NCBI GenBank assembly: GCA_035461175.1
Contig: DATHVR010000024.1
Coordinates: 1 to 35,976, forward strand
Reading direction: 5' to 3'
Source: DATHVR01 sp035461175
GTDB taxonomy: Bacteria; Actinomycetota; Acidimicrobiia; Spongiisociales; ZC4RG35
Length of the DNA: 35,976 nucleotides
Shown: positions 22,191 through 30,501 of the stretch, piece after piece
How the letters are laid out: every line of letters begins with the position of its first letter
How positions within the stretch are numbered: the stretch's first letter is position 1
Notes under the pieces: model-generated
Database searches by the model: none
What the model was told of the DNA's origin: nothing
What the model saw: the letters and a program-made list of their open reading frames with translations, nothing else
Position numbers and translations under genes: made by a program

Positions 22191-22970
22191 TCAGCCCTGG
22201 CAGGTGGGGCACCAGTACGTGATCCGGGCGGGGTCGCCGACCCATTCTTCCTCGATGGCGGTGCGACACCGGCGGCAGGGCAGTCCTTTGCGTCCGTACA
22301 CCCAGGTGCCCTCGTCGGGGCGGCCGGTGGTGGAACGCACCGCCCGGCGAGCGTTGGGAAGGAGCAGGCGCCGGGCCCGGGTCGCCAACGCCTCTCGCTT
22401 CGTCCCGTCGATGCCGTCCATGGTGCGCTGGGGCAGCAACTTCTCGAGGAACAGGACCTCACACTTGTACTCGTTGCCGACTCCCGCCATCACCCGCTGG
22501 TCGAGTAGGAAGTCGCTGACGGTGCGCTCGCCCGGGTAGCGGTCGCCCCGGCGCCGAAACTCCTCCCAGTCGAACTCGTCGGCGAGAAGGTCGGGCCCCA
22601 GGCGCTCCAGTCGTAGCTCGATCTCGTCGCGCCGGGCGACTTCGACGGTGGGAGCCGCCAGCACCCATACCGACCCGGCCTCGGTGGTGAGTCCGAGTCG
22701 GAGCGGGCCCCGGTCGCGGGCGGTCAGTCGACCGCTTCCGGCCCGCACCCGCCCGGGCATGCCGAGATGGACGTGGATCGTCAGTCCCGAATCGAGATCG
22801 AACATGAGGTGCTTGCCCCGGGTGCGCACCTCCTCCACCCGTCGACCGAGAATCGACCGCGAGTGGCGACGCACGGCCGGCGCAGATCCGTCAACCCCGG
22901 TCACCTCCCTCCCCATCAGCACCGGGCGGGCGCGGGCCGCCGCCCGGGTGTATGAGTCACCCTCGGGCAC
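22191..22970 (-). CDS. nei2: Endonuclease VIII-type DNA glycosylase (Nei2-like)
   Basis: Base-excision repair glycosylase/AP lyase of 259 residues in the Fpg/Nei family. It begins MPEGDSYTRAAARA: after Met removal, Pro1 and Glu2 are the catalytic residues. The GKHLMFDLDSGLTIHVHLGM strand carries the conserved Lys. The helix-two-turn-helix region is near 'VMAGVGNEYKCEVLF', and the C-terminal zinc finger has CRRC and CPTC. GTG at 22970 overlaps the end of the lhr gene by 14 bases. In mycobacteria lhr and nei2 are likewise adjacent. Confidence 0.93.
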   Translation of the reverse strand: MPEGDSYTRAAARARPVLMGREVTGVDGSAPAVRRHSRSILGRRVEEVRTRGKHLMFDLDSGLTIHVHLGMPGRVRAGSGRLTARDRGPLRLGLTTEAGSVWVLAAPTVEVARRDEIELRLERLGPDLLADEFDWEEFRRRGDRYPGERTVSDFLLDQRVMAGVGNEYKCEVLFLEKLLPQRTMDGIDGTKREALATRARRLLLPNARRAVRSTTGRPDEGTWVYGRKGLPCRRCRTAIEEEWVGDPARITYWCPTCQG

Positions 22971-25900
22971 GTGGCCCTCGCCAGCGGAGGCCCTTGACGG
23001 CGGGGGCGAACCCCGCCTCGATCAGTCTCTCAGCCAGATGGCTGGAGGCGGCCGAGACGTCGTTGACGCTCTCAATCGTGAACCGGTTGTGCCGGCTAGC
23101 CAGGTCGGCCAGAGCTGGCACCACTTCCTCTCCCAGATCGACGCCCGCACCCCACAGGGAGACCGTCGACCCTCCCCGCTCGACGTATCCGGCCAGTTTT
23201 CCGTCGACGAGGATGACGTAGGTGCCGGCGGTACGGGCGAGGCGTACCGGGGCATCCGGCCAGGGGAGCGAGGCACCGTAGGGGTTGGCGGGGTCGGTGG
23301 AGGCAAGGGCGACCAGGCCGGGCTCGGGCGTGGACCTGACCCGGTCCACGGCTCCCGGGGTGGCGAACTGGGCCCCGCCCTGTCCTTCGATGAAGTATCC
23401 CCGCCGCACCCGACCCGACTCCTCCATCTGGGAGAAGACCGGATACAGGCCGCTGAAGCCTCCCGGGATCCCCTCGGCTCCCACCGCCGCCCGCGTCACG
23501 ACGCCGTGGCGGTCGAGCAACTGGGTGGCCCAGGCGGCGGCACGGGCCGTGTCGGAGGCAGGAGGCGTTACCAACTGGTCGACGAGGGACCAGCGTCCGG
23601 CGGCGTGGGGCGGGTAGCTGGAAGGGAGGTGGCGGGGCCTCCCGCCGCGGCCGCGGCGGGAGAGAAACGCCCGCAGCGGAGCGAGGGTGTCGTTGGTGAC
23701 CTCTCCCGACCACACCAGGTCCCACAGCGCCTCCAGGACGGCGTCGAGGTCGCCTCCTCCGGCCGAGGTGTAGATCTCGGCGAAGAAGGAAGCTCCCCGT
23801 TCGGACAGGTGGCGGCGAATGGCGGCGTGGAGTTCCGCGTCGGGCGGGTCCCCGGAAGGGCGAAGGTGGAGGAGCGGGAGCTGGCTGCGGAGATACAGCG
23901 CGACCCGTCCGTCCCGCGGCCCGAGCGAGGCGCGGCCGGTCCACACCACCTCGCCTTCCAACATCAGCTGGTCGAGCCCGGAGCCGGCGTCTTCGAGGCG
24001 GGTGGCGAGCATGTCGCGCTCGAGCACCGAGGCCGGGATCTCGGCTCCCTGGAGACGGGAGACGACCTCGAGAAGTGCGGGCCGGCCCCGTACCCGACGC
24101 CCCACCCCGTGCCAGGAAGGCAGGAAGCGGCCCACGGCCGCCGGTTCCGCCGGCTCGATCTCCCCCCGAAGTTGGGCCAGTGAGCGGCGTTTGATCCGGC
24201 GCAGCACCTCGGTATCGACCCATTCGGACCCGGCATGGCCCGGGGTGAAAGAGCCCCGCACCACCCGTCCTTCCTGTTCCAGGCGGTGGAGGGTGGACTC
24301 GACCACCGACGCCGCCAGGTGCAGGTCCCGGGCGGCGTCTTCGAGCCGGAAGGGGGCGTGGGTGCGGGCGAATCGTCCGACCACGTCTCCCAGGGGGTCG
24401 GGCACCGGCTCCAGCAGGGTCTGGGGGACGCCGGGCGGGGGTTGGACCCCGAGGCCGTCGCGCAGGCGGGCGGCGTCCTCGACCACGGCCCAGCGAGACT
24501 CGCCACCCAGATGGACCGGGATCACCCGGCGTTCCACCGCCAGCTCGTCCAGCGCGGCCTCGGCGTTGATCTCGGTCGAGCGGTCGGCCACCTTCGCCGC
24601 GCTGAGCGGCCCCAGTTCGCGGAGCAGGTCGGCGACGGCGTCTTTGGAGCGGGCGGCCCGTTCGGGAATGAGGCGCTGCAACTCGAGCTCGATGGTGGCG
24701 ATCACGTCGGCGGAGAGCAGTTCCCGCAACTCCCCCTCGCCCAGCAACTCGGCCAGCAGGTCGCGGTCGAGGGTGAGGGCGGCCGCCCGGCGCTCGGCCA
24801 GCGGGGTGTCGGCCTCGTACATGTAGGCGGCGATGAAGGCAAAGAGAAGCGAGGAGGCGAAGGGGGAGGCGGAGGGGACCTCCACCTCGACGATACGGAT
24901 GCGGCGGGAACGGATGTCGGCCAGCACCTCGGTCAGCGCCGGGAGGTCGAAGTCGTCCTGGAGGATCTCACGGTATGTCTCGAGCACGATCGGGAAGGAC
25001 CCGAACTGCTTGGCCACCGAGAGGAGGCCGGCCGCCTTGCGACGCTGCAGCCACAGCGGGGTGCGTGAGCCGGGGCGTCGGCGAGGGAGGAGCAGGGACC
25101 GGCCCGCCGCCTCCCGGAAGCGGGCCGCGAAGAGGGCGGTATCGGCGAGGTGGTCCATGAGGAGCGACTCGACCTCCTCCGGGTCGAGAAGCAGTTCGGC
25201 CGCTCCCGGCACCTCCTCGCTGTCGGGAAAACGCAGGGCGATGCCGTCGTCGGACCAGATGACGTCGACGTCGGCTCCGTAGCGACCGCGCAACTGCTGG
25301 GTGAGGGCCATCGCCCACGGGGCGTGGACCCGGGCCCCGAGCTGGGACAGGATGACGACCCGCCAGTCGCCGATCTCGTCGCGGAAGCGTTCCACCACGA
25401 GGGTCTGGTCGTCGGGAAGCGCTCCGGTGGCCTCCTTCTCTTCTTCCAGGTAGGCCACCAGGTTGCCCGCCGCCCACTCGTCGAGGTCGTACTCGTCGCG
25501 CAGGCGCTGCCGGGCGACCTCGGGCTCGAGGGACGAGATCTCGCGCACGAAGCGGCCGATGGCCCGGCCGGCCTCGAGCGGTCGTCCCGCCATGTCCCCG
25601 TGCCAGAACGGGACCTTGGCGGCCGGTTCGCCGGGGGCGGGAACGACCTCGACGCGGTCCACGCCGATGTCGGCGATCCTCCAGGTGGAGGCGCCGAGCA
25701 CGAAGACGTCGCCCTGACGCGACTCGTAGACCATCTCCTCGTCGAGTTCTCCCACCCGGGACCCGTCGGGGAGAACCACCCGATACAGCCCCCGGTCGGG
25801 GATGGTACCGGCGTTGGTGACCGCCAGCTGTCTGGCTCCGGGGCGAGCGGTCACCGTCCCCTCTACCCGGTCCCAGACGAGTCGGGGCCGGAGTTCGGCG

Positions 25901-27333
25901 AAGACGTCGGAGGGGTACCGCCCCGCCAGCATGTCGAGGGTGGCGTCGAAGACCGAGCGGGCCAGACCGGCATAGGGTGCCGCCCGGGTGACCATGGCGT
26001 AGAGGTCGTCGGCGTGAAGGTCGTCCATCACGACGGTGGCGACCAGTTGCTGGGCGAGAACGTCGAGGGCGTTGCGGGGGATGTCGGTGGGCTCGACCCG
26101 GCCCTGTCGCATCTCCTCGGAGACGACGGTCGCCACCAGCAGGTCGCCCCGGTACTTGGGGAACAGCTTGGCCCGGCTGGTCTCGCCCACCTGGTGGCCG
26201 GCCCGACCCACCCGCTGCAGGCCGGATGCGACCGAGATCGGCGACTCCACCTGGATGACCAGGTCGACCGCTCCCATGTCGATCCCCAGCTCCAGCGAAG
26301 AGGTGGCCACCACCGCCTTCAACTCGCCCCGCTTGAGTGCCTCCTCGATCATCACCCGCTGTTCTCGTGACACCGAGCCGTGATGGGAGCGGGCGATCTC
26401 CTTGCCGGCCAGCTCGTTCAGTTCGGAACAAATGCGCTCGGCCAGGCGCCGGGAGTTGGCGAAGACGATCGTCGAAGTGTGTTCTTCCACCAGCTGCAGG
26501 ATGCGGGGATGGACCGCCGGCCAGATCGACTGCTGGCGCACCAGCTCGGGCTCGAGCGGATCGGGCGGGGCGGGGGCGGCCATGTCCGCCACCGGGACGA
26601 TCAGTTCGAGGTCGAGGGAACGTTCCTCCTCCACGTCCACGATCGTCACCGGGCGGTCGACCCGTTCTCCATCTACGTGCTTGCCGCCCCCCAGGAAGGA
26701 GGCGATGGTTTCGAGCGGACGCTGGGTGGCGGAGAGGCCGATGCGTTGCGCCCCCGGGGCGATTTCCTCCAGCCGCTCCAGGGACAGGACGAGGTGGGCG
26801 CCGCGCTTGGTGCCGGCCACGGCATGGACCTCGTCGACGATGACCCAGCGGACGGTCGACAGCGCCTGACGGGCCTGCGAGGTGAGGAGGAGATACAGCG
26901 ACTCGGGGGTGGTGATGAGGATGTCGGGCGGATGGCGCTGCATCCGCCGCCGCTCGTCGGCGGGGGTATCGCCGGTGCGCAGGAAGGTGGCCAGCTCGGG
27001 GAGAGGCTCGAGGTCGAGACGCTCGGCTGCCTGGCGAATCCCCACCAGCGGGGCGCGCAGGTTGCGCTCGATGTCGTAGGCCAGCGCCTTGAGCGGCGAA
27101 ACGTAGAGGACCCGGCAGCGCTCCTCCCGATCCGGGATGGGTTCGTGGGCCAGCTGGTCGATCGTCCACAGAAAGGCGGCCAGGGTCTTTCCCGACCCGG
27201 TGGGAGCGTGGATCAGGGTGTGGGCACCCGATCCGATCGCCTTCCAGCCCTGTACCTGGGCCGGGGTTGGCGCGGGAAAGCTCGCCTCGAACCAGGCGCG
27301 GGTGGCAGGGGCGAACAGCTCGAGGGAGCTCAT
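22957..27333 (-). CDS. lhr: Lhr-type superfamily 2 DNA helicase
   Basis: A large helicase of 1458 residues, near the family length (about 1500). Helicase core: Walker A APTGSGKT (43-50), DEVH box (167-170), LSATQ (200-204), 'VATSSLELGIDMGAVDLV' and the QRVGRAGHQ arginine finger region, followed by the long Lhr-specific C-terminal half. It unwinds DNA:RNA and DNA duplexes with 3'-5' polarity, probably in repair. ATG at 27333 is eight bases after a TACCCT -10-like hexamer, so the message may be leaderless. The downstream glycosylase gene overlaps it by 14 bases, so repair coupling is likely. Confidence 0.95.
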   Translation of the reverse strand: MSSLELFAPATRAWFEASFPAPTPAQVQGWKAIGSGAHTLIHAPTGSGKTLAAFLWTIDQLAHEPIPDREERCRVLYVSPLKALAYDIERNLRAPLVGIRQAAERLDLEPLPELATFLRTGDTPADERRRMQRHPPDILITTPESLYLLLTSQARQALSTVRWVIVDEVHAVAGTKRGAHLVLSLERLEEIAPGAQRIGLSATQRPLETIASFLGGGKHVDGERVDRPVTIVDVEEERSLDLELIVPVADMAAPAPPDPLEPELVRQQSIWPAVHPRILQLVEEHTSTIVFANSRRLAERICSELNELAGKEIARSHHGSVSREQRVMIEEALKRGELKAVVATSSLELGIDMGAVDLVIQVESPISVASGLQRVGRAGHQVGETSRAKLFPKYRGDLLVATVVSEEMRQGRVEPTDIPRNALDVLAQQLVATVVMDDLHADDLYAMVTRAAPYAGLARSVFDATLDMLAGRYPSDVFAELRPRLVWDRVEGTVTARPGARQLAVTNAGTIPDRGLYRVVLPDGSRVGELDEEMVYESRQGDVFVLGASTWRIADIGVDRVEVVPAPGEPAAKVPFWHGDMAGRPLEAGRAIGRFVREISSLEPEVARQRLRDEYDLDEWAAGNLVAYLEEEKEATGALPDDQTLVVERFRDEIGDWRVVILSQLGARVHAPWAMALTQQLRGRYGADVDVIWSDDGIALRFPDSEEVPGAAELLLDPEEVESLLMDHLADTALFAARFREAAGRSLLLPRRRPGSRTPLWLQRRKAAGLLSVAKQFGSFPIVLETYREILQDDFDLPALTEVLADIRSRRIRIVEVEVPSASPFASSLLFAFIAAYMYEADTPLAERRAAALTLDRDLLAELLGEGELRELLSADVIATIELELQRLIPERAARSKDAVADLLRELGPLSAAKVADRSTEINAEAALDELAVERRVIPVHLGGESRWAVVEDAARLRDGLGVQPPPGVPQTLLEPVPDPLGDVVGRFARTHAPFRLEDAARDLHLAASVVESTLHRLEQEGRVVRGSFTPGHAGSEWVDTEVLRRIKRRSLAQLRGEIEPAEPAAVGRFLPSWHGVGRRVRGRPALLEVVSRLQGAEIPASVLERDMLATRLEDAGSGLDQLMLEGEVVWTGRASLGPRDGRVALYLRSQLPLLHLRPSGDPPDAELHAAIRRHLSERGASFFAEIYTSAGGGDLDAVLEALWDLVWSGEVTNDTLAPLRAFLSRRGRGGRPRHLPSSYPPHAAGRWSLVDQLVTPPASDTARAAAWATQLLDRHGVVTRAAVGAEGIPGGFSGLYPVFSQMEESGRVRRGYFIEGQGGAQFATPGAVDRVRSTPEPGLVALASTDPANPYGASLPWPDAPVRLARTAGTYVILVDGKLAGYVERGGSTVSLWGAGVDLGEEVVPALADLASRHNRFTIESVNDVSAASSHLAERLIEAGFAPAVKGLRWRGPRARG

Positions 27334-27396
27334 GTCAGTGAAGGGTATCGACGCCCTGTGTCAAGCGCCCCCGGGATCCGTCCTCCGCGACCGTTC

Positions 27397-27439
27397 TGTG
27401 GGCTGAAAGTGGCACCTGCGGCGTCACTTCCGACCCACA
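27397..27439. repeat. TGTGGGTCGGAA palindromic repeat, copy 4 (diverged)
   Basis: The right arm GCGTCACTTCCGACCCACA is the consensus; the left arm has five mismatches. It begins 14 bases past the marR stop, on the 3' side as in the other copies. Confidence 0.8.
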
Positions 27440-27453
27440 GAAGCGTGATCCCG

Positions 27454-27930
27454 TCAGTCGTCGCAGACGTCGTGGTCGGAGGGAAAGCCGGCGAGGACCT
27501 TCTCGGAGATCTCGGTCAGGGTCTCGAGTTGCTGGGGAGTGAGGATGTCGATCAGGTAGCGGCGAACGTCGGCGACGTGGGAGGGTGCGGCCGCCTCGAT
27601 CGCCTCCCGCCCCGGGCCGGTGAGCACGACGAACAAGCCCCGCCCGTCGCTGTCGCAGGTCTGGCGCTCGATCAGTCCTCGCTTCTCCATCCGGCGCAGG
27701 TGATGGGAGAGACGGCTCTTCTCCCACTGGAGGGCAGAGCCCAGCTCGAAGGCGCGCAGCATCCCCTCGGGCGATTCGGACAGATGCACCAGCACCTCGT
27801 AGTCGGAGAGGGAAAGGCCCGTCTCACGTACCAGGGTGCGGTGGAGGAGCGCCTCGAGCTGGACGCTCATCTGCTGGTAGCCGCGCCAAGCGCGATTCTC
27901 GGATCTGTTCAACCAGGGTGTTTCGGGCAT
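27454..27930 (-). CDS. MarR-family transcriptional regulator
   Basis: A winged-helix regulator of 158 residues: 'LSLSDYEVLVHLSESPEGML' and 'SALQWEKSRLSHHLRRMEKR' for the HTH, then the wing GLIERQTCDSDGRGLFVVLT, and a C-terminal dimerisation helix. The ATG at 27930 was chosen as it lies 6 bases after a TACACT box (-35 TGACAT, spacer 17), which would give a leaderless message. A palindrome TTGACATGTCA in the -35 region points to autoregulation. Divergent from yceI, which it probably controls. Ligand unknown. Confidence 0.9.
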   Translation of the reverse strand: MPETPWLNRSENRAWRGYQQMSVQLEALLHRTLVRETGLSLSDYEVLVHLSESPEGMLRAFELGSALQWEKSRLSHHLRRMEKRGLIERQTCDSDGRGLFVVLTGPGREAIEAAAPSHVADVRRYLIDILTPQQLETLTEISEKVLAGFPSDHDVCDD

Positions 27931-27936
27931 ATCCAC

Positions 27937-27965
27937 AGTGTAGGGAGAAAGTAGTTGACATGTCA
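27937..27965 (-). promoter_or_regulatory. Promoter of marR
   Basis: TGACAT (27960-27965) - 17 bases - TACACT (27937-27942) on the minus strand, six bases before the ATG. The -35 overlaps the palindrome TTGACATGTCA shared with the yceI promoter. Confidence 0.6.
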
Positions 27966-27984
27966 TCTGACGTCATCCTATGAT
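27955..27984 (+). promoter_or_regulatory. Promoter of yceI
   Basis: TTGACA (27955-27960) - 18 bases - TATGAT (27979-27984), the best sigma-70-type promoter in the window. Transcription would begin near 27991, about 43 bases before the ATG. Confidence 0.75.
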
Positions 27985-28000
27985 GAGTTGACACGTCAAC
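27955..28000. promoter_or_regulatory. MarR operators in the marR-yceI gap
   Basis: A palindrome TTGACATGTCA lies in the -35 region of both promoters (27955-27965), and a perfect palindrome GTTGAC-AC-GTCAAC (27987-28000) lies right after the yceI -10 box. The two share GTTGACAnGTCA and are spaced to block both promoters. Operator identity is inferred. Confidence 0.65.
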
Positions 28001-28033
28001 CAAAGACGGAAGCGACTTCCGAGGAGAAGCACC

Positions 28034-28609
28034 ATGACCACCGAAACCACCACCACACTTACCGCCATCGAGCGCTCCGAGCTTACCGGTACCTACACGA
28101 TCGATCCCGCCCACAGCCGCTTCGGCTTCGTCGCCCGCCATGCCATGGTCACCAAGGTCCGTGGCAACTTCAACGAGTTCGAGGGCTCGCTCGAGCTCGA
28201 CGGTGAGGAGCCCACCCGCTCCAGCGGTCAGATCACGATCCAGGCCAAGTCGATCGACACCCGCAGCGAGGACCGGGACGCCCACCTCCGCAGCAACGAC
28301 TTCTTCGCCATGGACGGGTACCCCGAGATCCGCTTCGAGTCGACCGGGATCGAGGACAAGGGCGACGACACCTACCAGGTGACCGGTGACCTCACCATCC
28401 GGGGCGAGACCAGGTCGGTCACCTTCGACGTCGAGTTCACCGGTGCCGCCATCGACCCCTGGGGCAATACCCGCATCGGGATGGAAGGCTCCACCAAGGT
28501 CAACCGCAAGGACTGGGGCGTCAACTGGAACGCCGCCCTCGAGGCCGGCGGGGTCCTGGTCTCCGAAAAGGTGACCATCGAGTTCGAGATCGCCGCCGTC
28601 AAGAGCTGA
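28034..28609 (+). CDS. yceI: YceI-family lipid-binding protein
   Basis: A protein of 191 residues of the YceI fold, a lipocalin-like barrel that binds polyisoprenoids or other lipids. Marks: 'GTYTIDPAHSRFGFVARHAMVTKVRGNF' in parts, 'TRSEDRDAHLRSNDFFAMDGYPEIRFES' in parts, and 'GDLTIRGETRSVTFDVEF'. There is no signal peptide, unlike E. coli YceI, so it is probably cytoplasmic, as in many actinobacteria. GAGGAG upstream supports the ATG. Divergent from MarR. A terminator hairpin follows at 28633. Confidence 0.93.
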   Translation: MTTETTTTLTAIERSELTGTYTIDPAHSRFGFVARHAMVTKVRGNFNEFEGSLELDGEEPTRSSGQITIQAKSIDTRSEDRDAHLRSNDFFAMDGYPEIRFESTGIEDKGDDTYQVTGDLTIRGETRSVTFDVEFTGAAIDPWGNTRIGMEGSTKVNRKDWGVNWNAALEAGGVLVSEKVTIEFEIAAVKS

Positions 28610-28632
28610 CCCAGACCTCCTCCGCCGAATCC

Positions 28633-28659
28633 AGGGCCGCGCCTCCGGGGGCGGCCCTT
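28633..28659 (+). terminator. Terminator of yceI
   Basis: AGGGCCGC pairs with GCGGCCCT around a 10-base loop, followed by TC, beginning 24 bases after the stop. No long T-run. Confidence 0.6.
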
Positions 28660-28678
28660 CGGCGTCGGAGGCTCATAC

Positions 28679-28806
28679 CGCGAACCTGAGGTTCCTGTGT
28701 ACCGCCAGGGTACAAAACTCTCTCCAGAACGAAGCAGGGTGGAGGCGCCCTCTCCAACTCGAGAGAGTTCTGTACCGCCCTGGTACAGCCGAACCTGAGG
28801 TTCGCG
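28679..28806. repeat. 128-base nested inverted repeat upstream of terC
   Basis: The two 46-base arms (28679-28724 and 28761-28806) pair almost completely. Each arm itself holds two palindromes: GAACCT-G-AGGTTC and TGTACC-N5-GGTACA. The inner ends are AACTCTCTC and GAGAGAGTT. The 36-base centre is GC-rich. It lies between the yceI terminator and the terC start and could be an operator array, a cruciform or a small non-autonomous element. See the findings. Confidence 0.9.
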
Positions 28807-28853
28807 TTCTGCTGCCGTGTGGGGAGGGAATGGGCTGGGTAGCCTGATCCGTC

Positions 28854-29654
28854 ATGGAATGGATCTCTAACCCCGACATCTGGCTGGCACTCGTCACTCT
28901 GACCGCCCTCGAGATCGTGCTCGGGATCGACAACATCGTCTTCATCTCGATCCTGGCTGGGAAACTCCCCGAGGAACAGCAGGACAAGGCTCGCAACACG
29001 GGGCTCATGTTGGCCATGGGGATGCGGATCCTGATGCTGCTGGCGATCTCGTGGATCATCGGACTCACCGATCCCTGGTTCGCCATCTTCGGCAACGAGC
29101 TCTCGGGGCGTGACCTAATCCTGATCGTCGGGGGTCTCTTCCTGCTCGGCAAGGCCACCTTCGAGATCCACGAGAAGCTGGAAGGTGAGGATCCCCACGC
29201 CCAGGAGGTCACGGCCGTGGCCACCTTCCGTTCCGTGATCGTCCAGATCCTCCTTCTCGACTTGGTCTTCAGCCTCGACTCGGTGATCACGGCGGTGGGA
29301 ATGGCCGACGAGATCTGGGTGATGATCACGGCCGTCGTCATCTCGATCGGGGTGATGCTGCTCTCGGCGGGGGCGATCAGCGACTTCGTCAACCGTCATC
29401 CCACGGTCAAGATGCTGGCGCTCAGCTTCCTCATCCTGATCGGCTTCTCGCTGATCGCCGAGGGGTGGGAACTGCACATCCCCAAGGGCTACATCTACTT
29501 CGCCATGGGCTTTTCGATCCTGGTCGAGGCCCTCAACCTGCGGGTGCGGAGCAAGAAAGTCAGCGCCGACCCGGTCGAGCTCCGGCCGACCTACGTGAAG
29601 GAGCTCCAGGCCTCCGGGGCGGTGGGTCACTACCACCGCGCCCCCCGGCCGTGA
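28854..29654 (+). CDS. TerC-family integral membrane protein
   Basis: A protein of 266 residues with about seven membrane segments. Family marks: LTALEIVLGIDNIVFISILA at the N-terminus and 'QILLLDLVFSLDSVITAVGM' in the middle, with the acidic residues (E, D, D) that bind metal in this family. TerC relatives export Mn2+ or aid metal loading of exported proteins. The ATG at 28854 is eight bases after a TAGCCT hexamer, so the message may be leaderless. No yybP-ykoY riboswitch is recognisable upstream. The long palindrome at 28679-28806 ends 48 bases before the start. Confidence 0.92.
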   Translation: MEWISNPDIWLALVTLTALEIVLGIDNIVFISILAGKLPEEQQDKARNTGLMLAMGMRILMLLAISWIIGLTDPWFAIFGNELSGRDLILIVGGLFLLGKATFEIHEKLEGEDPHAQEVTAVATFRSVIVQILLLDLVFSLDSVITAVGMADEIWVMITAVVISIGVMLLSAGAISDFVNRHPTVKMLALSFLILIGFSLIAEGWELHIPKGYIYFAMGFSILVEALNLRVRSKKVSADPVELRPTYVKELQASGAVGHYHRAPRP

Positions 29655-29660
29655 AGCTGG

Positions 29661-30470
29661 TCACGTCCCGGTGAACTCGGGCGGGCGTTTCTCGGCGAAG
29701 GCGGCCATCGCTTCGGCCAGGTCGTTGGAGTGGAGGAAAGCCGAGTTCCACAGGGCGACGTAGTCGAGGGCCTGCTCGGTGGACATCTCCGCCCCGGCCG
29801 CCATCACCGCTTTCGAACCCTGCACCGCCAGGGGCGAGTTGGCGGCGATCGTCTCGCCCATGGTCTGGGCGGCCGAGTGGAGTTCTTCCGCGCCGGGATG
29901 GACCCGGTTGACCAGTCCGATTCGCTCGGCCTCGAGCGCGTCGATGTCGGCGCCGGTGTAGGCCAGTTCGGCGGCGCGGCCCGGGGCGATCACCCTGGGC
30001 AGCCGCTGGAGAGTTCCCACGTCCGCCACCAGCGCCAGCCGCGTCTCCCGGACCGAGAAGACGGCGTCGGCGGCGGCGAGGCGGATGTCGCAGGCAGTGA
30101 TCAGGTCGATGCCCGCCCCCAGGCAGTACCCGTGCACGGCGGCGATGACCGGTTTCGAACATTCCTCGAAGGCGGACATGGTGGCCTGAAGACGCTTGAT
30201 CTCCCGATAGAGGTGCGACTTGGTCTCGGCCAGGGAGCGGCCCTCGGGCTGGAGCGACATCAGCATTTGCAGGTCGATCCCGACGGTGAAGGCTGGTCCT
30301 CGTCCCGCCACCACCACTGCCCGCACCGACTCGTCCGCGTCGAGTTCGGCCACGGCCGGGGGGATGTCGGCCCACATGTCGGCCGAGAGGGCGTTGCGCT
30401 TGTCGGGCCGGTCCAGCCACAGCCAGCCGACCGGCCCGTTCCGCTCCAGCGTCAGATGCTCGTATGCCAT
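29661..30470 (-). CDS. Crotonase-family dienoyl-CoA isomerase (ECH1-like)
   Basis: A protein of 269 residues. The oxyanion-hole region lies near 'AGRGPAFTVGIDLQML' and 'GYCLGAGIDLITACDIRLAA'. Asp122, Glu142 and Asp150 keep the exact spacing (20 and 8) of the catalytic Asp176, Glu196 and Asp204 of rat Δ3,5-Δ2,4-dienoyl-CoA isomerase, and the text VADVGTLQRLPRVI matches it closely. It acts in beta-oxidation of unsaturated fatty acids. ATG at 30470 is six bases after TAGGCT, so possibly leaderless. It stands alone, convergent with terC. Confidence 0.88.
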   Translation of the reverse strand: MAYEHLTLERNGPVGWLWLDRPDKRNALSADMWADIPPAVAELDADESVRAVVVAGRGPAFTVGIDLQMLMSLQPEGRSLAETKSHLYREIKRLQATMSAFEECSKPVIAAVHGYCLGAGIDLITACDIRLAAADAVFSVRETRLALVADVGTLQRLPRVIAPGRAAELAYTGADIDALEAERIGLVNRVHPGAEELHSAAQTMGETIAANSPLAVQGSKAVMAAGAEMSTEQALDYVALWNSAFLHSNDLAEAMAAFAEKRPPEFTGT

Positions 30471-30501
30471 CCGCAGAGCCTAAAGCCCAGCGGCATCACC
30501 C

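Noticed and set aside
22648..27954. Very long open frames opposite lhr (for example plus-strand 22648-24183, 25150-26370 and 26380-27954, and a 733-codon minus frame at 24968-27169)
   Set aside because: They lie over a clear Lhr helicase and their residue content is the Arg/Pro/Gly-rich type produced by out-of-frame high-GC codons. No domain is recognisable.
28807..28853. Possible yybP-ykoY manganese riboswitch before terC
   Set aside because: This riboswitch often precedes TerC-family genes, but its conserved loops could not be found in the leader; only GGGGAG-like scraps are present and the -10 box lies too close to the start.
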